Positions 7,581 to 18,571 of a stretch of 39,300 nt of DNA are shown one piece after another; the first letter of the stretch is position 1, and each line of letters opens with the position of its first letter. The stretch comes from Deltaproteobacteria bacterium (GTDB taxonomy: Bacteria > Myxococcota_A > Polyangia > Haliangiales > Haliangiaceae), in NCBI GenBank assembly GCA_019237945.1, contig JAFAOG010000036.1, forward strand, positions 1-39,300, read 5' to 3'. The translations under genes were made by a program, and so were the position numbers. Under the pieces are notes generated by a model. The model was not told the origin of the DNA. It made no database searches and saw nothing but the letters and a program-made list of their open reading frames with translations.

Positions 7581-9676
7581 CTAGCTGCCCACCTGCCGAC
7601 AAGCTGCTGGAGTTCGCGGCAGGCGCACTTCCCGACGATCAGGCGGCGACGCTCGAGAAGCACATCGACGAGTGCACGGAGTGCCGCGGCGCCTTGAGCA
7701 ACCTCGCGCGCGGCGACGCCCCGCCCTCGTTCGGCCGCTATCGCATCGACACGGTGCTCGGCTCGGGCGGCATGGGAATCGTGTATCGCGCGTGGGACCC
7801 ACAGCTCGCGCGGCCGGTCGCGATCAAGGTCGTGCGGCGCGGCGGCGAGGACACACAGGGCCGCGCGCGGCTGGTCCGCGAGGCGCAGGCGCTCGCGCGG
7901 CTGTCACATCCGAACGTCTGCCACGTCTACGACGTCGGCACCGACGCCGACGAGGTGTGGGTCGCAATGGAGTTGATCGACGGCGTGTCGCTTCGCCAGT
8001 GGGTCGATCAGACGCGCACGCGCGAGCAGATCATGGACGTGCTTCTCGGCGCCGCGAACGGCATCGCGGCCGCGCACGAAGCGGGGCTCGTCCACCGCGA
8101 CGTCAAGCCGGAGAACGTGCTGATCACGCGCGACGGCCGCGCGATCGTCACCGACTTCGGACTGGCGCGCACGGAAGACCGGATCGATCCGAATGCGTCG
8201 ACCTTGTCGACCGATCCGCATCTCACCGCGACCGGCGCGATCGCTGGCACGCCCGCGTACATCGCGCCCGAGCAGCTGACCGGTGATCCGATCGACGCGC
8301 GCGTCGACCAGTTCGCGTGGGCGGTGATGGCGTGGGAGCTGCTCGTCGGCGCGCGCCCGTTTCCGATCATCTTCGCCGCGCGCATCGAGGCGGTACAAAA
8401 TGGCCTCAAGCCGCCCGAGTCGCTGCCGAAGCACATCGGCGCCGCGCTCGTGAAGGCGATGTCGTACGTCGCGCGAGATCGCTACCCCTCGATGCGCGAG
8501 CTGATCGAGGCGATGCGCGCCGCGCCGGCCGTGCCGGTGACGACGGCGAAGATCCGGCGCCGCGAGCGCAGCGATGGCGAGGCGCGCAGCCGGGCGCCCG
8601 CGATCGCGGGGCTCGTCGTGCTCGGCATGAGTGGCATCGCGATCGGCGCGTGGGTGTTCGCGCGCGGTCCCGAGCACGCCGCCGCGAAGCTGCCCGAGCC
8701 TTCGCCGTCGGTCGCGACCGTCGAGTCTCCGAAGCCGGCGCCGCCGTTGCCGGCCGTGACGACGCCGTCGCCCGCCGTGACATCGCCCTCGCCGCCCGTG
8801 GCCCCGCCCGACGCCGCGCCGGCCCCCGCGAAGATCGTCGAGGCACCGAAGAAGCAGCAGCCCGCCGTCGCGGTCGCGCCGAAGAAGCAGCCGGCGCAGC
8901 CCGCGCCGCCGCCACCGGGGCAGCAGGATCTCGCGCCGAGCAACGCCTCGACGGTCGCCGCGATCAAGGCGGCGCAGAGTGCGCGCGCGGTGAGCGTCTC
9001 GGCGAACTACTGCCGGTCGTGCATGGTCGCGTCGATGGACAGCTTCTGCCGCATCCCGATCGATCCGTCGAAGCCGGCGAAGTTCGAGACCGCCGACTGG
9101 GGCAAGGTGGTCAAGGTCGAGCAGGAGGTCGGCGAATTCCGCGACCAGCAGATCCTGGAGACCGTGATCACGCTCAAGGGCCAGCGCGACACCTACCGGC
9201 TCGACGCCGACTTCCTCGACGAGCACGTCGACACCAACGTCGGCGACTGGCTCGCGTTCTGCGTCGAGGACCAGAACAACAACATCTACCAGCTGTCGGG
9301 TGGTCCGACCTGGCGCACACACGCGGTGATCACGATCTCGGGGCCGCCGCGCGTCGGCGAGCTCGCGAAGCTCGACCCGATCCACATTCCCGAGATCAAG
9401 ATGGTCGCCGAGGGGTTGCAGGGGAAGTTCAGCAGCATCGACCCCGCGAAGCGCTACCTGATCCGCGGCCAGGTGAAGAAGGCGAGCGGCGGGCGCTGGG
9501 AGATGGACCGCTACGAGATGCAGGTCCCGGCCGGCATCCCCGGCGCGAAGCTGATGGCGACCGGCAAGCGGCTGTGGTTCGTCGTCGATCACCTGCGATT
9601 CGAGGACGATCCGGCGGGCGGCAAGCAGCATCTGGTCGTCGACGCCGCGTACATCCTCGATGACTTGTTTCCGTAA
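7577..9676 (+). CDS. Zinc-finger / Ser-Thr protein kinase / membrane sensor fusion
   Basis: The 699-residue protein begins with a zinc-binding anti-sigma-like segment (Cys4, His29, Cys33, Cys36, pattern HxxxCxxC). A eukaryote-type kinase domain follows (about 54-320), with the P-loop GSGGMGIVYRAWD, Lys84 in VAIKVV, HRDVKPENVL (Asp175), DFGLAR (Asp193) and GTPAYIAPEQ. One membrane helix lies at about 341-362, then a Pro/Ala/Lys-rich linker. The C-terminal domain (about 460-699), with NYCRSCMVASMDSFC and a beta-rich remainder, should be periplasmic and is not a family I recognise. The ATG overlaps the stop of the sigma gene. The likely role is sensing an envelope signal, then controlling the ECF factor through its N-terminal part. 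Confidence 0.92.
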   Translation: MTSCPPADKLLEFAAGALPDDQAATLEKHIDECTECRGALSNLARGDAPPSFGRYRIDTVLGSGGMGIVYRAWDPQLARPVAIKVVRRGGEDTQGRARLVREAQALARLSHPNVCHVYDVGTDADEVWVAMELIDGVSLRQWVDQTRTREQIMDVLLGAANGIAAAHEAGLVHRDVKPENVLITRDGRAIVTDFGLARTEDRIDPNASTLSTDPHLTATGAIAGTPAYIAPEQLTGDPIDARVDQFAWAVMAWELLVGARPFPIIFAARIEAVQNGLKPPESLPKHIGAALVKAMSYVARDRYPSMRELIEAMRAAPAVPVTTAKIRRRERSDGEARSRAPAIAGLVVLGMSGIAIGAWVFARGPEHAAAKLPEPSPSVATVESPKPAPPLPAVTTPSPAVTSPSPPVAPPDAAPAPAKIVEAPKKQQPAVAVAPKKQPAQPAPPPPGQQDLAPSNASTVAAIKAAQSARAVSVSANYCRSCMVASMDSFCRIPIDPSKPAKFETADWGKVVKVEQEVGEFRDQQILETVITLKGQRDTYRLDADFLDEHVDTNVGDWLAFCVEDQNNNIYQLSGGPTWRTHAVITISGPPRVGELAKLDPIHIPEIKMVAEGLQGKFSSIDPAKRYLIRGQVKKASGGRWEMDRYEMQVPAGIPGAKLMATGKRLWFVVDHLRFEDDPAGGKQHLVVDAAYILDDLFP

Positions 9677-9712
9677 CGTCGTTTTTTCTGCGACCAGGTA
9701 GGCGGCCGCGGC

Positions 9713-9738
9713 TCGCTCCTTTGCTGAGAAGGGAGCGA
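9713..9738 (+). promoter_or_regulatory. Hairpin overlapping a Shine-Dalgarno sequence
   Basis: TCGCTCCTTT pairs with AGAAGGGAGCGA-type sequence to form a 10-bp stem (one G-T pair) with a 6-nt loop. The 3' arm contains AAGGGAG, the only Shine-Dalgarno-like sequence before the ATG at 9749 (about 13 nt away). It could hide the ribosome binding site. Alternatively it ends the kinase transcript, but no T-tract follows it; a T6 run lies upstream at 9682-9687. Confidence 0.4.
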
Positions 9739-9748
9739 TTCGTCCGTA

Positions 9749-10495
9749 ATGAAAAACCTGCTGCTACTGCCCACCGTGTTCCTCGTCGCTTGCTACGGCG
9801 CTGCGCCGCCGAAGCCGCCCGTTGTCCCACTGCCGCCGACCGAAGACGGCGCCCAGATCCTCGTCCACACCGAGAGCCACACGACGTACGAGAACGTCCA
9901 GAAGCAGGCGACCAGCTGCCCGCAAGGCAAGGGCGAAGGCGATCCGTCCTGCACGGTCACTCGCTACAACGTCACCGAGCCGGTCACGCACACGACGAGC
10001 GCCGCGACGTACGGCACGACGCCGATCACGTACGCGCAGTTCAAGGTGATGACGGATCCGCAGTACGCGCAGAAGGTGGACGCGGTCGGCGACCTCGGCC
10101 ACAAGTGCCAGCGCGCGAACGTGCCGCGCTACATCGGCCTCGGAATGCTCGCGGCCGGCCTGCTCGTCGGTCCGATCATCTCGGCAGAGGGCGGCGGTGG
10201 CGTCGGCACGGCCGTGACGTATGGCGGTCTGATCGGCGGCGGCGTGTCGTACGCGGCGGGCTACTTCGCGTTCGGCGGCCGCGACTGCGTCGAGGCGCGC
10301 GCGATCTACAACAGCATCGACTACAGCGCCGCGATGGGCTGGAACACCGTCGAGGGCGCGGATGTCGCGACCGAGATGCAGGCGCTCGCCGGCCAGTTCA
10401 ACCAGACGCACAGCGGGCCGACGGCCGCTTCGAACGACGAAGCACCGCCGCCCGCGCAGGTGCCGCCGCGCCGCCGCCTGAAGATGCGCCGCTAG
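9749..10495 (+). CDS. Lipoprotein with a Gly-rich hydrophobic region
   Basis: The 248-residue protein has a lipoprotein signal peptide (MKNLLLLPTVFLVAC, lipid site Cys15). A polar Thr-rich domain follows with the cysteines TSCPQGKG, DPSCTVTR and LGHKCQRA. Two adjacent hydrophobic, Gly-rich stretches (about residues 130-175, GLGMLAAGLLVGPI and YGGLIGGGVSYAAGYFAF) could be membrane-spanning or glycine-zipper-like. The end is basic (PPRRRLKMRR). I do not recognise the family. Its stop codon shares the palindrome CTAG with the stop of the convergent aldo/keto reductase gene, so the two genes overlap by 4 nt. Confidence 0.8.
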   Translation: MKNLLLLPTVFLVACYGAAPPKPPVVPLPPTEDGAQILVHTESHTTYENVQKQATSCPQGKGEGDPSCTVTRYNVTEPVTHTTSAATYGTTPITYAQFKVMTDPQYAQKVDAVGDLGHKCQRANVPRYIGLGMLAAGLLVGPIISAEGGGGVGTAVTYGGLIGGGVSYAAGYFAFGGRDCVEARAIYNSIDYSAAMGWNTVEGADVATEMQALAGQFNQTHSGPTAASNDEAPPPAQVPPRRRLKMRR

Positions 10496-11385
10496 GAAGC
10501 CGCGTTCGGCGCGAGCTCGGCGATCGTCGTCGCATCGACCGCGACGTGGACCGCGCCGATGTTCTCCTCGAGGTGCGCGACCTTGCTCGTGCCCGGAATC
10601 GGCAACATGACAGGCGAGCGCGCGAGCAGCCACGCGAGCGACAGCTGCGCGGGCGAGCACCGGTGGCGCTTCGCCGCCGCCTCGAGCGAGCCACCGCCCG
10701 CGGTCAGCGTGCCGGTCGCGAGCGGGAAGTACGGCATGAACGCGATGCCGTGCTTCTCGCACGTCGCGAGCACCGCGTCGGGATTGTCGGGCGCCTTCAT
10801 GAACGAGTGGCTGCCGCCCGTCAGGTTGAACAGGTTCTGGACGTCGACGATCGGCGTCTTCTTCAGCGCCTCTTCGATCTGGCCGACCGTCACGTTCGAC
10901 AGCGCGAGGTGACGGATCTTGCCGGTGCGCTGCGCATCGATCAGCACGTCGAGCGACTCGCCGAACGCGATGTCCTTCTGCGGGATCCATCGCAAGTGCA
11001 CGACCGGCAGCTGCTCGAGCTTGAGCGTCTGCAGATCGGTGTCGATGCCGGCGCGCAGCTCCGCGGGCGTGAGCGCGGGTGCCCAGCTCTTGTCGGGCAG
11101 TCGCTTGCCGCCGAGCTTCGTCGCGATCACGAGATCCGACGGGTACGGATACAGCGCCTCCGCGATCAGCCGGTTCGCGACGTGCGGGCCGTAGTACCAG
11201 GCCGTGTCGATCAGATTCACGCCGAGCTCGATCGCCCGCCGCAGCACCGCGCGCGCCGCCGTCGGATCCGCCGGCTCGCCCCACACGTCCTTGCCCGGCA
11301 GGCGCATCGCGCCGAACCCGAGCCTGCGCACCGCGAGGTCGCCGAGCTGGATCGTTTCGGGGCCGTGGGCGAAGCGCATCAGCAT
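10492..11385 (-). CDS. Aldo/keto reductase
   Basis: This is an NADPH-dependent oxidoreductase of the (beta/alpha)8 aldo/keto reductase superfamily. The full catalytic tetrad is visible: Asp and Tyr in NLIDTAWYYG, Lys in VIATKLGGK and His in LPVVHLRW. The C-terminal cofactor region MLPIPGTSKVAHLEENI is also present. The frame extends upstream to 11463 but that would overlap the preceding methyltransferase gene. ATG 11385 (MLMRFAHGPETIQL) gives 297 residues, the normal length, and a spacing of 35 nt. The physiological substrate is unknown. The gene probably belongs to one minus-strand unit with the methyltransferase and outer-membrane genes upstream. Confidence 0.92.
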   Translation of the reverse strand: MLMRFAHGPETIQLGDLAVRRLGFGAMRLPGKDVWGEPADPTAARAVLRRAIELGVNLIDTAWYYGPHVANRLIAEALYPYPSDLVIATKLGGKRLPDKSWAPALTPAELRAGIDTDLQTLKLEQLPVVHLRWIPQKDIAFGESLDVLIDAQRTGKIRHLALSNVTVGQIEEALKKTPIVDVQNLFNLTGGSHSFMKAPDNPDAVLATCEKHGIAFMPYFPLATGTLTAGGGSLEAAAKRHRCSPAQLSLAWLLARSPVMLPIPGTSKVAHLEENIGAVHVAVDATTIAELAPNAAS

Positions 11386-11420
11386 TGCCCAGAGGATGCC
11401 ATGCGTCGCACGCGCCGGGA

Positions 11421-12167
11421 TCAGCGCGAGGGCACCCTTGCGAGCCGGATCGCGAGCGGCCACGTCACCTCGCGGCGCTCGTCGGTGGGCCAGCGCGTCG
11501 CAACCGCGTCACACAGCTCGCGATACGGCGCGTCGCCCTGCGCCGCGGTCAACCGCTGCGTCGCCGACCACGTCGCGAGGTAGCCGAGCAGCTCTTCGCG
11601 CGTCCATTGCGCGACGATCTGCATGCGCGGTGCAGCAACTTCCGGCCACGGCCACACGAGGTCGCGATAGAAGTTGTCGACGTGCTCCCGGCCCTTGGGC
11701 CAGTAGCCCGCCGTCGTCACCGTGTAGTAGTGCGCGACGAGCCCGCCCGCATCGCCGGTGACGGTCAACCCGCCGTAGCCGACGAGCGCCGCCAGCGCAC
11801 CCGGCCTCGCCACGCGCGCGACCTCCGATGTGTAGCGCGGCCAGTCGAACCAGTGAGCGGCCTGCGCCGCCACGCAGAGGTCCGCGCGGCCCGCCGCGAG
11901 CGACGACTGCTCGGCGGGCTCGCACCGGTACTCGACGTTCGGTCGCGCCTCCGCCGCGTCGAGTTGCGCGCGCGCCGGATCGGTCGCGATCACGTGCTCG
12001 AACCGCGCGGCGAGCGCGACGCTGAGCTGGCCGTTGCCGCATCCGGCATCCCACGCGAGCGCATGCGCCGGGCTCTCGCGCACGAGAAGCTCGAGGAGCG
12101 CCTCGGGATAGCGCGGCCGATACGCGGCGTACTTGGCGGCGACGTTCGAGAAGTGATCCGCGAACAT
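11421..12167 (-). CDS. Class I SAM-dependent methyltransferase
   Basis: The 248-residue protein has the SAM-binding loop LAWDAGCGNGQLSV, the strand-2 acidic residue in VIATDPA, and the motif-IV region LCVAAQAAHWFDWPRY. N-terminal FSNVAAKYAAYRPRYPEALL is typical of a Methyltransf_11 family related to yeast trans-aconitate methyltransferase-like proteins. The AQAxHWFD pattern matches AQAWHWMD of the enzyme at 2871-3611, so they are distant paralogues. The substrate is unknown. It starts 18 nt after the stop of the outer-membrane gene upstream, so the two are probably cotranscribed. Confidence 0.9.
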   Translation of the reverse strand: MFADHFSNVAAKYAAYRPRYPEALLELLVRESPAHALAWDAGCGNGQLSVALAARFEHVIATDPARAQLDAAEARPNVEYRCEPAEQSSLAAGRADLCVAAQAAHWFDWPRYTSEVARVARPGALAALVGYGGLTVTGDAGGLVAHYYTVTTAGYWPKGREHVDNFYRDLVWPWPEVAAPRMQIVAQWTREELLGYLATWSATQRLTAAQGDAPYRELCDAVATRWPTDERREVTWPLAIRLARVPSR

Positions 12168-12185
12168 GGCCGTCAGATGCTCTGA

Positions 12186-12884
12186 CTACGGATATCGTCC
12201 CTGAAAACCGACGCCGGCCTCGAAGTTCGCATCGATCCAGCGCACGAACTCGAGCGTCTCGCCGACGAACGCGTACATGCCGTACGTCTTGTGCAGGTCG
12301 AGCCAGATGCCCTCGAGCCCGCGAAAGCCGAAGTCGTTGCCGCGGCTGTTGCCCGAGGCGTCCTTGTACGGCGTGAAGTCGAACACGACCTCGGGCTGCG
12401 CGAACAGCCGCGTGCGCTTCGCCTCGCTGAAGAAGAAGCGCGCGCCCGGCGCGAAGAACAGCGGGTGCGGGCCGTCGGTCATCGGCCGCGGGCCGAACTC
12501 CTTCTCGAGGCCGATGCGCAGCTCGAGCACGAGGTCGACGCCGCGCCCGACGCCGTAGCTCGCTTCGAAGCCGAGCGACACGGGCGAGCGAGCCGCACAC
12601 ACCGGGGCGTTGCCGTTCGCGGCCGTCGCGTCGACGGTGCCGCAGTAGAGCTTGCTGTCGTACGTCGCGATCGCCTGCGCGCCGAGCGACAAGCGCGCCG
12701 ACAGCCCGAACTGACCCTTGTGATACGTCGTCGGGATGTCGCCATGGTCGACGACGGGCGATGGCGCATCAGGTTTCGCCGGCGCGGCGTCGTCCTTCGC
12801 CGGTGCCGTGTCTTCCTTCGCAGGCGCGACCGGATCGGCAAACGCTGGCGCCGCCAGCACGCATAGGAGCAGCATCACCCGCAC
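12186..12884 (-). CDS. Outer-membrane beta-barrel-like protein
   Basis: The 232-residue precursor has a signal peptide (MLLLCVLAAPAFA, cleavage before DP). A short spacer of repeated Ala-Pro-Ala-Lys units (APAKED, APAKDD, APAKPD) follows, then a region of alternating strands with aromatic ends (GQFGLSARLSLGAQAIATY, FEASYGVGRGVDLVLELRIG, GARFFFSEAKRTRLFAQP). This is typical of small outer-membrane barrels. The GTG at 12884 is preceded by TGA-TAGCGT and 6 nt, supporting it over the ATG 9 nt downstream. The transported or bound molecule is unknown. Confidence 0.8.
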   Translation of the reverse strand: MRVMLLLCVLAAPAFADPVAPAKEDTAPAKDDAAPAKPDAPSPVVDHGDIPTTYHKGQFGLSARLSLGAQAIATYDSKLYCGTVDATAANGNAPVCAARSPVSLGFEASYGVGRGVDLVLELRIGLEKEFGPRPMTDGPHPLFFAPGARFFFSEAKRTRLFAQPEVVFDFTPYKDASGNSRGNDFGFRGLEGIWLDLHKTYGMYAFVGETLEFVRWIDANFEAGVGFQGRYP

Positions 12885-12940
12885 GCCGCGACGCTATCAC
12901 GAATGATTGTGTAGTTTTGGCGGTCTGCTAGGTTCAGGCG
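12885..12940. promoter_or_regulatory. Divergent leaderless promoters
   Basis: On the minus strand TGA-TAGCGT (hexamer 12891-12896) ends 6 nt before the GTG at 12884. On the plus strand TGC-TAGGTT (hexamer 12929-12934) ends 6 nt before the GTG at 12941, with TTGTGT at 12907-12912 as a possible -35 (16-nt spacer). Both are extended -10 elements with identical spacing to their start codons. Confidence 0.6.
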
Positions 12941-13737
12941 GTGCTGACCCGGCGAACGCTGCTCGGGAGCGCCGCGGCGGCGCTCGTGCTGGCCAGGCGC
13001 GCGTTCGCGATCGGCCCCGCGAGCAAGTTCCGGTTCGGTCAGCTCCAGCTCGGCACGGGCACGTCGTGGAATCCGCGGCCGCGCGCGCTGGAGCGGCTCG
13101 CCTGGGAGATCGACAAGCGCACGTCGATCGACGTCGACCTCGTGCCGGTGCCCGTCGCGGCGACCTCCGACACGCTGCACGAGACGCCGTTCCTCTACCT
13201 CGCGGGCGAGCGCGCATTCGATCTGCCGAGCACCGCCGGCATCGAGGCGCTGCGCCGCTTCTTGACGTTCGGCGGCTTCCTGCTCATCGACAGCGCAGAG
13301 GGCTCGACGGACGGTGCGTTCGATACGAGCGTGCGCAAGCTGATGGCCGCGATCTTCCCGGCGCCCGAGAAGGGCCTCGAGATCATTGCCGCCGAGCACG
13401 TCGTGTTCAAGAGCTTCTACCTGCTCGACAAGCCGCTCGGCCGCCTCGCGATCGCGCCGGCGATGGAAGGCGTGATCCGCGATGACCGGCTCGTGTGCGC
13501 GTACGTCGCGAACGATCTCGCGGGCGCGTGGGCGCGCGATGACTTCGGCAACTACGACTATCCGTGCGAGCCGGGCGGCGAGAAGCAGCGCGAGCTCGCG
13601 TTCCGCATGGGCGTGAACCTCGTGATGTACGCGCTCTGTCTCGACTACAAGAGCGACCAGGTCCACGTCCCGTTCATCATGAAGCGGCGGCGGTGGAAGC
13701 CCGACGACGGTGCGATCGCGCCGCTCAAGGCCAAGCC

Positions 13738-13741
<4 letters not shown>
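12941..13741 (+). CDS. DUF4159-like exported protein
   Basis: The 266-residue precursor has a twin-arginine-type signal (MLTRRTLLGSAAAALVLARRAFA). The mature part resembles DUF4159: an N-terminal RFGQLQLGTGTSWNPRP, then TPFLYLAGERAF, LRRFLTFGGFLLIDSAEG, and a C-terminal region with AFRMGVNLVMYALCLDYKSDQ. The fold is thought to be flavodoxin/amidotransferase-like, with no known activity. In many bacteria DUF4159 proteins are encoded with MoxR ATPases, DUF58 and VWA proteins. Here only the VWA-type partner is adjacent, and its start overlaps this stop as GTGA. Start GTG 12941 follows TAGGTT by 6 nt. Confidence 0.8.
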
Positions 13742-16224
<2,483 letters not shown>

Positions 16225-16236
16225 ATAAGGGCACCC

Positions 16237-17457
16237 ATGGCGCTTTCGCTCGACAGCATCGTCACCGACTTGATGTTCCAGGCGTCGGCGGCGATCGACC
16301 AGAAGACGTTGATCGACGGCCTTGGAGGCGAGGCCGCGCTCGAGACGAAGCAGCTGCTCGACGTCGACCGGCTCGACCCGCGCGCGGAGATGGAGCTCTC
16401 GCCCTCGATGCCGTTCCGCCGGCGCGGCGAGCGGCGGCTGATGATCATCGACGATCAGGCGACGACGCCGCGTCAGGATCCGGGCGCCGACCCGATCATC
16501 AAGACCGATCTGCGGCCGTACAAAGAGGCGCTGATCGAGATGTGCCAGAAGCTCCCCGTGCGGCTCGGGCGCGTGTTCGCGCTCGGGACGTGGGGCGATG
16601 CGGTGATCGTCGCGCGCTCGCTGCGGGACCTCCGCGGCGTGTGTCTGATCCCGTGGGCGCTCGACCCGCAGATCGACATCGATGGCAAGCGCCGCCAGAC
16701 GCCGCTGTCGCAGAAGGAGTTCGAGGCGAAGCTGATGGCGTTCGAGAAGCGCCTCGAGGAGCTCGACGATCAGCAGATCACGGCGCGGATGAGCGGCATC
16801 ACGTTCGAGCGCCGCGGCGAGGTCGTCGTGATCGACGTGCTCGAGGCCGACGGCACGTGGGACCAGCGCAAGTCGATGATGATGGAGGCGCAGCTCGCGG
16901 CGGTCGAAACGTTCTCGATGATCCCGGGCGCGCCGTCGCAGACCGCGAAGGCAGCCGAGCCCGCGCCGGCAGCGGCGAAGAAGCCCGAGGCCGCGGCCGC
17001 CGCGCCGCCGAAGGCCGAAGCGAAGAAGCCCGAGGCGCCCGCGCCGAAGCCCGAGCCGAAGGGTCCGCCGATCGCGGCGAAGGAGATCGACGGCAAGGTC
17101 GTGCTCGTGTTCCCGCCCGAGCGGTTCGATCTCGACGTCGCGGCCGCGCTCGGCAAGCGCGACTGGGATCAGGTCGTGCGGTCGTCGGATAACGTCCCCG
17201 GCGCGATGCGCGACAAGATCCAGCGTGACGGCGCGGCATGGATCGCGCCGCTCGAGTTCCTCAGCGAGGTGTTCGTCGAGGGCAAGCCGCTGACGAAGCA
17301 GCAGTTCGAGAAGGACGCGCGCCAGGTCGATGGAGGCCGCGCGCTCGACGTGCACTTCCCGCGCTTCGGCGAGGTCGTGCTGCTCGAGATCGCCGGCAAG
17401 CGCTACGTCACGTCGCTCACCGATCGCGCCGAGCGCGCCGCGCAGCTGGTGAAGTGA
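16237..17457 (+). CDS. Conserved-looking hypothetical protein with Ala/Pro/Lys linker
   Basis: The 406-residue protein has no signal peptide or membrane helix and should be cytoplasmic. It has two folded parts. Residues 1-235 include RRLMIIDDQ, VFALGTWGDAVIVARSLRDLRG and a polar helical segment (FEAKLMAFEKRLEELDD). Residues about 285-406 include GKVVLVFPPERFDLD and KRYVTSLTDRAERAAQL. They are joined by a low-complexity linker of Ala, Pro, Lys and Glu. I do not recognise the family. A good Shine-Dalgarno sequence (AAGGG, 5-nt spacing) precedes the ATG, 12 nt after the VWA gene, and its stop overlaps the next start (TGATG). It belongs to the DUF4159/VWA operon. Confidence 0.8.
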   Translation: MALSLDSIVTDLMFQASAAIDQKTLIDGLGGEAALETKQLLDVDRLDPRAEMELSPSMPFRRRGERRLMIIDDQATTPRQDPGADPIIKTDLRPYKEALIEMCQKLPVRLGRVFALGTWGDAVIVARSLRDLRGVCLIPWALDPQIDIDGKRRQTPLSQKEFEAKLMAFEKRLEELDDQQITARMSGITFERRGEVVVIDVLEADGTWDQRKSMMMEAQLAAVETFSMIPGAPSQTAKAAEPAPAAAKKPEAAAAAPPKAEAKKPEAPAPKPEPKGPPIAAKEIDGKVVLVFPPERFDLDVAAALGKRDWDQVVRSSDNVPGAMRDKIQRDGAAWIAPLEFLSEVFVEGKPLTKQQFEKDARQVDGGRALDVHFPRFGEVVLLEIAGKRYVTSLTDRAERAAQLVK

Positions 17458-18554
17458 TGCGCGCGGTCGTCGTCGCGCTCGCCCTGCTCACCGCAACGGC
17501 GTACGCCGACGACGAACCCGCCGGCAACATCATCTTCGCGCGCGGCGGCCAGCTGTTCCGCGTCGACACGCGCGGCCGCGGCGAGACGGCGATCGCGACG
17601 CTGCCCGCCAAGGCGACCGTCCGCGCGCTGCGCACCGACGCGGCCGGCAAGATCCTGCTCGTCGACCTCGGGGGAAAGTGGCTGTGGATGCCGCTCGACG
17701 GCACGGCCGCGCTCGCCGAGCTGCCGTGCGCTGACGGTCCCGCGCAGCTCGCCGAGGACGGCGCGTGCGTGCTGTGCTCGAGCGCGAGCGGCTCGCAGAT
17801 CGTCAACCTCGGCAACGGCAAGACGACGCCGATCGAGATTCCCGCACCGGGCGCCCGCCTCGCCCACGCCGGCGCCGATCGCGTGCTCGTGTGGACCGAC
17901 GGCAAGTCCGTGTTCACCGCGCCGCCGCGCGCGCCGAAGCAGTCGAAGGTCGTCGCGCCCGAGGCGCCGCTGCGCGGGTTCTCGCCGTCGCCCGACGCGT
18001 CGCACGCGTTCGGCGTCTACGCCGACGAGATCTACACCGACGCGCATCACAAGAAGCCGGCCGACGTCCTCGAGGTCTTCGCGCTCGACGTCCAGGGCGC
18101 GCGCCGCAAGAGCGTGAAGTCGGGCGTGCCGTTCGAGTGGTCGCACGACTCGCAGTGGGCGCTCGTGCAGGACGGCTCGCAGGCGTGCATCGTTCGCGCT
18201 TCGGGCGGCCAGTACAAATGCTGGCGCGGCTTCTCCCCGGCGAGCATCGCTCCCGACGGCAAGTACGCGCTGCTGCTGTTCGCGCGCGACAAGAAGCCGC
18301 CGCCTCCTCCGCCGCGCAAGCTCCCGAAGGACAAGCACGGCCGCCCGATCCTGCCGAAGTCGCCGCCGCCCGATCAGCCAACGGACGAGGGCGAAGGAGA
18401 CGAGACCGAAGCTCCCGCCGAGGACGTCGCGATTCCGCCGCCCTCGGGCCCGCTGTCGCTGTACCGCGCGCAGCTCGAGGGCGCATTCACGACCGCGCCC
18501 CAGCTGATCGTCAAGGCGGTCGACGGCGCGGCCGTGTGGGTGCCCGCCCCGTAG
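17457..18554 (+). CDS. Exported WD40/TolB-like beta-propeller protein
   Basis: The 365-residue precursor has a signal peptide (MRAVVVALALLTATAYA). It then shows repeated units of the kind seen in PD40/TolB-type propellers: NIIFARGGQLFRVDTRG, LRTDAAGKILLVDLGGKWLW, AHAGADRVLVWTDGKSVF, VPFEWSHDSQWALVQDG and ASIAPDGKYALLLFARD. A Pro/Lys-rich then acidic insertion (about residues 280-330) precedes the last blade. The start is the ATG overlapping the stop of the previous gene by one nucleotide. Probably periplasmic and the last gene of the DUF4159/VWA operon; ligand unknown. Confidence 0.8.
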   Translation: MRAVVVALALLTATAYADDEPAGNIIFARGGQLFRVDTRGRGETAIATLPAKATVRALRTDAAGKILLVDLGGKWLWMPLDGTAALAELPCADGPAQLAEDGACVLCSSASGSQIVNLGNGKTTPIEIPAPGARLAHAGADRVLVWTDGKSVFTAPPRAPKQSKVVAPEAPLRGFSPSPDASHAFGVYADEIYTDAHHKKPADVLEVFALDVQGARRKSVKSGVPFEWSHDSQWALVQDGSQACIVRASGGQYKCWRGFSPASIAPDGKYALLLFARDKKPPPPPPRKLPKDKHGRPILPKSPPPDQPTDEGEGDETEAPAEDVAIPPPSGPLSLYRAQLEGAFTTAPQLIVKAVDGAAVWVPAP

Positions 18555-18559
18555 GGTGG

Positions 18560-18565
18560 TAGCAT
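18560..18565 (+). promoter_or_regulatory. Extended -10 (TGG-TAGCAT) for the rhodanese gene
   Basis: TAGCAT is preceded by TGG at 18557-18559 and ends 6 nt before ATG 18572. It lies in the 17-nt gap after the preceding stop, so the rhodanese gene has its own leaderless promoter. Confidence 0.55.
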
Positions 18566-18571
18566 TGGGGC

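Noticed and set aside
9682-9687. T6 run after the kinase gene as an intrinsic terminator
   Set aside because: No stable GC stem precedes it; pairing of GAC with GTC around 13 nt is too weak.
11386-11463. Longer start for the aldo/keto reductase at 11463
   Set aside because: It would overlap the methyltransferase gene by 43 nt and add a non-homologous N-terminus; ATG 11385 gives normal family length.
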